10,000 nt of DNA, from positions 1 through 10,000 of the forward strand of contig JAIWOG010000199.1 in the NCBI GenBank assembly GCA_020217035.1, in the 5' to 3' direction. The stretch's first letter is position 1; each line of letters starts with the position of its first letter. Below are positions 6,469 through 10,000 of the stretch, one piece after another. Source of the stretch: Magnetospirillum sp. (lineage in GTDB: Bacteria > Pseudomonadota > Alphaproteobacteria > Rhodospirillales > Magnetospirillaceae). The notes below the pieces were generated by a model. It was not told where the DNA came from and did no database searches. It worked only from the letters and a program-made list of their open reading frames with translations. The position numbers and the translations under genes were made by a program.

Positions 6469-7368
6469 ATGAACTCGACCGTCCTAGCCCCGCCGCAACC
6501 GCCCCACGGCATGAGCTGCGCCAAGATCCTGGTTTGCGAAGCTAACGGCATGATCCGTCAAGCCATCCGCATCGGCCTGAACAATCTGGGCATCCGCGAT
6601 ATCGCCGAAGCCAACAACCTGGTGTCGGCGCACAAGTCGCTGGCCGATGGTGGTTATGACGCGCTGGTGATGAATAGCGAGATCGACGGGCACGACACCA
6701 CCTTCATGGTGCGCGAAATCCGGCTGGGCAAGCTGGGCCCCGACCCCTTCATGGTCAGCATCCTGCTGCAAGCGGCCCCCGACCAGGGCAAATTGAAACA
6801 GGCGGTCGATTGCGGCACCGACGACCTGCTGCTGATCCCCTTCGCCCCCGATCAGGTCAGCAGCCGCCTGGACGCGTTGCGGTCGCGCCGCAAGCCGTTC
6901 GTCGTCACCCACGACTATCTGGGGCCGGACCGGCGCAAGTCCAACCGACCGGATGGCAACCAGGCAGCGACCATCAGCCCGCCCAATCCGCTGGCGGCCC
7001 GTGCCGCCGGCATCCCGCCCGAACGCTATCAGCGTCTGGTCAGCCAGGCCCGCGACGCCCTGGGCGCCGAACGCATCAAACGTCTGGCGATGGGATTGGA
7101 ATGGGAATGCCGCACCTTGCTGACCGCATCGGCAGGCGGCCAGTGCCGGCGCGAGATGCTGATCACCGGCTTCTACCGCATGGAAACTCTGCTGGCCGAG
7201 TTGGCGGACCGCGCCACCAGCCAGTTGCGCCACGACAGCCAACACCTTGACGAGATGGGCGAAAAGGTGCGTGACGCCAAGAATCGCATGACCGAGCTGA
7301 AGCTGGCCGATTTCGACGCCCTGCACGTGGCGTCGCGCCGCATCTCCATGACCTATTGCGGATCATAG
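6469..7368 (+). CDS. Degenerate (pseudo-)receiver domain protein with helical C-terminus
   Basis: The 299-residue protein has a response-regulator receiver fold at about 19–140, but its active site is degenerate. The acidic pair is reduced to E24-A25 in ILVCEAN. The phosphoacceptor Asp is replaced by N69 in YDALVMNSEIDG. The beta-4 Thr/Ser position is Q101, and the KPF lysine is I123 in LLIPF. It is thus unlikely to be phosphorylated in the normal way. A GPDRRK motif (152–157) follows the receiver, a feature I recall from other alphaproteobacterial receiver proteins. The remaining 140 residues look mostly helical, with no DNA-binding, GGDEF, EAL or HisKA motif recognised. ATG 6469 is preferred over TTG 6400 or ATG 6418, although no ribosome-binding site precedes it; ATG 6511 is also possible. 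It is divergent from yicC. The role is unknown; a scaffold or protein-interaction function is inference. Confidence 0.82.
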   Translation: MNSTVLAPPQPPHGMSCAKILVCEANGMIRQAIRIGLNNLGIRDIAEANNLVSAHKSLADGGYDALVMNSEIDGHDTTFMVREIRLGKLGPDPFMVSILLQAAPDQGKLKQAVDCGTDDLLLIPFAPDQVSSRLDALRSRRKPFVVTHDYLGPDRRKSNRPDGNQAATISPPNPLAARAAGIPPERYQRLVSQARDALGAERIKRLAMGLEWECRTLLTASAGGQCRREMLITGFYRMETLLAELADRATSQLRHDSQHLDEMGEKVRDAKNRMTELKLADFDALHVASRRISMTYCGS

Positions 7369-7380
7369 GGCCTTTTGCCC

Positions 7381-7401
7381 GCCCCATCTCGGGGCTATGC
7401 T
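7381..7401 (+). promoter_or_regulatory. Hairpin and -10-like box ahead of the MNT gene
   Basis: GCCCC-ATCTC-GGGGC (7381–7395) is a perfect 5-bp stem with a 5-nt loop. It is followed at once by TATGCT (7396–7401), a -10-like hexamer. TTGCCC (7375–7380) lies 15 bp upstream as a short-spaced -35 candidate. If the box is real, transcription begins near 7408–7409, right at the second ATG, giving a leaderless mRNA with the inverted repeat as a possible operator. The hairpin lacks a T-run, so it is a poor terminator for the preceding gene. Confidence 0.3.
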
Positions 7402-7852
7402 GCATTCCATGAAGGAACGCCGACGCCCCGCCCGGGGCCGCCCCAACGTGGTTGACGTCACATTGCGCGTGCCCGCCGACAAGGTCGAGGCGGTGAAGTC
7501 CTATGCCGGCCGCGTCAGCCGCCAGCGCCAGCCCATCACCCGCGACGAAGTGGTCGAGGCGTTGCGCGTCCACGCCGAATTGTTCGTGCGTTTCGGGGTC
7601 AAGGGGGCGTCGCTGTTCGGTTCGGTGGTCCGTGACGAAGCCAAGCCCATGTCGGACGTGGACCTGATGGTGGAATTCCTGCCCGGCCAGCCCGGCGGCC
7701 TGTTCCGCTACGTGGAACTGAAGCACGCCCTGGAAGGGGTGCTGGGCCGCCCGGTGGACCTGATCACCAAGAACAACATCAAGCCCAGGTTGAAGGAACG
7801 CATCATGGCCGAATGCCTGCCGGTCTTCGGCGAAGAGGTCTGCGACCCATGA
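7397..7852 (+). CDS. mntA: MNT-domain nucleotidyltransferase antitoxin
   Basis: This is a minimal nucleotidyltransferase of 151 residues. The core shows GSVVRD (75–80), SDVDLMVEF (86–94) with D87 and D89 as metal-binding acids, and a third Asp, D121, in GRPVDL. In characterised MntA–HepT pairs this enzyme AMPylates a tyrosine of the HEPN toxin and thereby silences it. The N-terminus is unusual: about 46 residues precede the normal start of the fold. They are basic (KERRRPARGR) and continue into VDVTLRVPADKVEAVKSYAGRV, which resembles a ribbon-helix-helix strand and helix. The start is uncertain. ATG 7397 and ATG 7409 are both in frame with no Shine–Dalgarno, and 7409 would suit a leaderless mRNA. 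The stop overlaps the hepT ATG by ATGA. The family call is firm; the extra domain is inferred. Confidence 0.88.
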   Translation: MLHSMKERRRPARGRPNVVDVTLRVPADKVEAVKSYAGRVSRQRQPITRDEVVEALRVHAELFVRFGVKGASLFGSVVRDEAKPMSDVDLMVEFLPGQPGGLFRYVELKHALEGVLGRPVDLITKNNIKPRLKERIMAECLPVFGEEVCDP

Positions 7853-8193
7853 CGCAAAAGGATTGGCGCGTCCGTGTCGAGGACATGCTGGAAGCCATCG
7901 ACCGCATCGAAAGCTATGTGGACGGCATGAGCGCGGCGCAATTCGTCAGCGACAGCCGCACCCAGGACGCGGTGATCCGCAACCTGGAAATCCTGGGCGA
8001 AGCGTCCAAGCGCATCCCCTTCGCCGTCATCCAACGCCATCCGGAAATGCCGTGGTCGCGCATCGCCGACATGCGCAACATCCTGGTGCACGAATACCAT
8101 TCCGTCGATCCCGAGATCATCCTGGACGCCGCCCGCAACGACCTGCCGCCACTGGTGGGGCCGTTGCGGTCGCTGCTGGAGGAAGCGCCATGA
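7849..8193 (+). CDS. hepT: HEPN-domain HepT-like ribonuclease toxin (DUF86)
   Basis: This is a small helical HEPN protein of 114 residues. Its catalytic motif RNILVHEY (76–83) fits RX4HXY, with R76 and H81 as the nuclease residues and Y83 as the tyrosine that partner MNT enzymes AMPylate. The surrounding sequence (AVIRNLEILGEASKR at 41–55, then HSVDPEI) is typical of the HepT/DUF86 family. Family members cleave RNA and stop growth unless neutralised by the adjacent antitoxin; here the target is not known. ATG 7849 overlaps the mntA stop by 4 nt. An open frame reaching back to 7813 lies inside mntA and is not needed. The stop in turn overlaps the ATG of the dehydrogenase gene. All key residues are present, so the toxin looks functional. 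Confidence 0.92.
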   Translation: MTQKDWRVRVEDMLEAIDRIESYVDGMSAAQFVSDSRTQDAVIRNLEILGEASKRIPFAVIQRHPEMPWSRIADMRNILVHEYHSVDPEIILDAARNDLPPLVGPLRSLLEEAP

Positions 8194-8966
8194 ACGGCAA
8201 GCCCTGGCGCCCGCCCGCCTCGATCCTGATCACCGGCGCCTCGTCGGGACTGGGGGAAGCCCTGGCCCTGGCCTATGCCCGGCAGGACGTCACCTTGTTC
8301 CTGTCTGGCCGCGACCGCCAGCGCCTGTACGCGGTGGCCGATTCCTGCCGCGCCAAGGGGGCCGAGGTCCACGCCCTGGTCATCAACGTGACGCAAGCCG
8401 TGCCCATGGCCACCTGGATCAAGGAATGCGATTCCATCCGGCCGCTGGACCTGGTGGTCGCCAATGCCGGGATTTCCGCCGGCACCGGCGGCGGCGGCGA
8501 AAGCGAGGACCAGACCCGCGCCATCTTCGCCACCAACCTTGACGGGGTGCTGAACACGGTGTTCCCGGCGCTTTCGGTGATGCGGCCGCGCCGGCACGGG
8601 CAAATCGCCATCATGGCATCGCTGGCCGGTTTCCGCGGCCTGCCCGGAGCGCCGGCCTATTGCGCGTCGAAAGCCGCGGTCAAGACCTGGGGCGAAGGTT
8701 TGCGCGGCCATCTGCGCCCCGACGACATCCGGGTGTCGGTGATCTGCCCCGGCTTCGTCACCACGCGGATGACGGCGGTGAACCGCTTCAAGATGCCGTT
8801 CCTGATGGATGCCGAAAGCGCCGCCCGCATCATGGTCAAAGGTCTGGCCCAGAACCGGGGACGCATCGCCTTTCCATGGCCCATGGCCTTTGGCGCCTGG
8901 CTGACCGCCGCCCTGCCCGACCGCCTGATGGACGCCATCGGACGTCGCATGCCCGACAAGGACTAG
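8190..8966 (+). CDS. Short-chain dehydrogenase/reductase (SDR)
   Basis: This is a classical SDR oxidoreductase of 258 residues, the usual length. It has the nucleotide-binding TGASSGLG (15–22), NAG (92–94), and the catalytic tetrad N116, S144, Y157 and K161 in YCASK. The residues after strand 2 (SGRDRQRL, 39–46) include R41, which suggests NADP(H) preference. The C-terminal quarter is fairly hydrophobic (IAFPWPMAFGAWLTAALP), as in SDRs that act on lipid-like substrates. The substrate cannot be read from sequence. The start is well supported: GGAGGAA sits about 6 nt before ATG 8190, and ATGA is shared with the hepT stop. It is therefore likely co-translated with the toxin–antitoxin pair, though a functional link is unproven. 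The next gene begins 84 bp downstream. Confidence 0.95.
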   Translation: MNGKPWRPPASILITGASSGLGEALALAYARQDVTLFLSGRDRQRLYAVADSCRAKGAEVHALVINVTQAVPMATWIKECDSIRPLDLVVANAGISAGTGGGGESEDQTRAIFATNLDGVLNTVFPALSVMRPRRHGQIAIMASLAGFRGLPGAPAYCASKAAVKTWGEGLRGHLRPDDIRVSVICPGFVTTRMTAVNRFKMPFLMDAESAARIMVKGLAQNRGRIAFPWPMAFGAWLTAALPDRLMDAIGRRMPDKD

Positions 8967-8991
8967 AGTGGGCGCCTCCCGTCTTCCCCCC

Positions 8992-9020
8992 ATGACAAGG
9001 TTGACGCCAAAGCCTATGCT
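8992..9020 (+). promoter_or_regulatory. Candidate sigma70-like promoter for the WD40 gene
   Basis: ATGACA (8992–8997, five of six consensus bases) and TATGCT (9015–9020, four of six) are separated by 17 bp. Transcription would start near 9027, leaving a leader of about 24 nt that contains the G-rich ribosome-binding region before ATG 9051. This separates the WD40 gene from the mntA–hepT–SDR chain. Confidence 0.5.
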
Positions 9021-9050
9021 TTCAAGCGCTACACCGGGGGGATGTGGGGG

Positions 9051-10000
9051 ATGACGATGCGTGTGCTCTCTATTGTGGTTTTGTCCGCGTCCTTGGCGCT
9101 GCCGTGGAATGCTTGGGCGCAGATGGGGTCGTCCGTGCTGCGCGGTTCGTCGCGCATGGTCGAACGCACCGTCAGCCGCAACCTGGACAAGGTGTTCCGC
9201 CCCAAACTGGTGGTCCGCCAAGGCTCGACCGGGCCGGTGACGGCCATGACCCTGTCCGGGGACGAACGCTATCTGGTGTCGGCGGTGGGCGACCATTCCG
9301 TGCGCTTGTGGGATTTGGGCGTCGGACGGGAAGCCGCCCGGCTGACCGGACACCAAGGCGAAGTCACCACCCTGGCGATCAGCCCCGACGGCCGCAACCT
9401 GCTGACCGGCAGCCAGGACAAGACGTTGCGCCTGTGGAACCTGCAACTGGCCGAATTGCAGAAGGTGGAAACCGCTTTCACCCAGCCGGTGACGGCGGCG
9501 ATCTTCCTGGACCGGAACCAGTGGGTCGGCGCCGATGCCGCCGGTACCGTGCTGGTGGCGGGCAAGACGGTCTTGGCCCACGCCCCTGGCCCGGTTCGCT
9601 TGGCGGCCCTGGAGGACGGCCGCTTCGTCAGCGCCGGCGCCGATGGCAGCATTCGCGCCTGGGACAGCACGGGAACCCCGCTGGCGCAGCACGGCGCCGG
9701 GGCGCCGGTGGTCAGCCTGACAAGCCAGGGGGGCAAGGTCGTCGCCGGCTTGGCCGATGGCCGCGTGCTTGGCCTGGACCCGGCTTTGGCGCAGCCAACC
9801 GAGCTGGGCCGGGGCCATGACGGCGCGGTCACCGCCCTGACCGTCGACCGCCGGGGCACCGTCTATTCCGGCGGCGCCGACGGCCGCATCCTGGTATGGT
9901 CGTCCCAAGGTTCGGCCGAACTGGGCCGTCATGACGGCGCGGTCAGCCATGTGGGGATCGGCAAGGACGGCGAATTCGCCGTCTCGGCATCCCATGACGG
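9051..10000 (+). CDS. Exported WD40 beta-propeller protein (3' end beyond window)
   Basis: The frame is open to the window edge, with 316 residues visible and the C-terminus missing. An N-terminal signal peptide (MTMRVLSIVVLSASLALPWNAWA) has a likely cleavage after AWA (23/24), so the mature protein is periplasmic or surface exposed. From about residue 60 there are at least six WD40 blades and the start of a seventh. Recognisable blade ends are VRLWD (84–88), LRLWN (126–130), IRAWD (201–205) and ILVW (280–283). Blades 3 and 5 lack the Trp-Asp. WD40 propellers are binding platforms, so no reaction is predicted, and a catalytic domain may follow outside the window. ATG 9051 follows a G-rich stretch about 8 nt upstream; ATG 9042 and ATG 9057 are in-frame alternatives. 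It has its own candidate promoter. Confidence 0.88.
   Translation, partial: MTMRVLSIVVLSASLALPWNAWAQMGSSVLRGSSRMVERTVSRNLDKVFRPKLVVRQGSTGPVTAMTLSGDERYLVSAVGDHSVRLWDLGVGREAARLTGHQGEVTTLAISPDGRNLLTGSQDKTLRLWNLQLAELQKVETAFTQPVTAAIFLDRNQWVGADAAGTVLVAGKTVLAHAPGPVRLAALEDGRFVSAGADGSIRAWDSTGTPLAQHGAGAPVVSLTSQGGKVVAGLADGRVLGLDPALAQPTELGRGHDGAVTALTVDRRGTVYSGGADGRILVWSSQGSAELGRHDGAVSHVGIGKDGEFAVSASHD
9816..9945 (+). repeat. 16-bp direct repeat in consecutive WD40 blades
   Basis: CATGACGGCGCGGTCA occurs at 9816–9831 and again at 9930–9945, exactly 114 bp (38 codons) apart. Both encode HDGAV at the same place in neighbouring blades (residues 256–260 and 294–298), and both are preceded by an ELGR segment. 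This is the internal blade periodicity, with nucleotide identity that suggests a fairly recent duplication. Confidence 0.6.

Noticed and set aside
6484..7326. 280-codon minus-strand open frame opposite the pseudo-receiver gene
   Set aside because: The plus strand encodes a receiver fold with clear landmarks. The reverse translation is compositionally biased and matches nothing.
7863..8189. Upstream extension of the SDR frame into hepT
   Set aside because: The extension is out-of-frame reading of hepT, and the SDR has a strong GGAGGAA ribosome-binding site at 8190.
9044..9820. 258-codon plus-strand open frame overlapping the WD40 gene
   Set aside because: It is out of frame with the signal peptide and WD40 blades starting at 9051. 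The product is G/R/P-rich with no domain.
7914..9995. 693-codon minus-strand open frame across hepT, the SDR and the WD40 gene
   Set aside because: It covers three well-supported genes in antisense and has the same H/G/A/Q-rich shadow composition.

Overview
The window reads as a stretch of an alphaproteobacterial chromosome. G+C is high, genes are tightly packed with 4-nt overlaps, and a yicC–gmk pair is present. A receiver-like protein carries a GPDRR tail after its receiver fold, and the sensor kinase has many PAS domains. The style fits Rhodospirillales, perhaps a Magnetospirillum relative. That placement is inference from gene style, not from a marker gene.

The layout is divergent about a 229-bp intergenic region (6240–6468). 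Leftward from it runs a block on the minus strand, listed here in transcription order. It holds yicC (YicC/YloC-family endoribonuclease), gmk (guanylate kinase), a family-9 glycosyltransferase of the LPS-heptosyltransferase type that starts inside the gmk stop codon, apt (adenine phosphoribosyltransferase), and a 980-residue membrane sensor histidine kinase with four PAS domains. Two housekeeping purine enzymes thus sit around an envelope-sugar transferase. The kinase is an orphan, and its second PAS domain keeps the FixL haem-pocket residues.

Rightward runs a block on the plus strand. First comes a 299-residue pseudo-receiver protein that has lost all the receiver catalytic residues. Next is an MNT nucleotidyltransferase / HepT HEPN toxin–antitoxin pair followed by a short-chain dehydrogenase, all three chained by ATGA overlaps. 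Last is an exported WD40 beta-propeller protein that runs off the right edge, with its own good sigma70-like promoter.

The points most worth a second look are the FixL-like PAS in the orphan kinase, the pseudo-receiver with an 8-bp inverted repeat ahead of it, the MNT antitoxin with an extra ribbon-helix-helix-like N-terminus, and the toxin–antitoxin–SDR chain. No tRNA, rRNA, CRISPR array, insertion sequence or phage gene was seen. No stretch over 300 bp lacks a gene. Bases 1–102 hold only the region downstream of the kinase, with a GC-rich inverted repeat.
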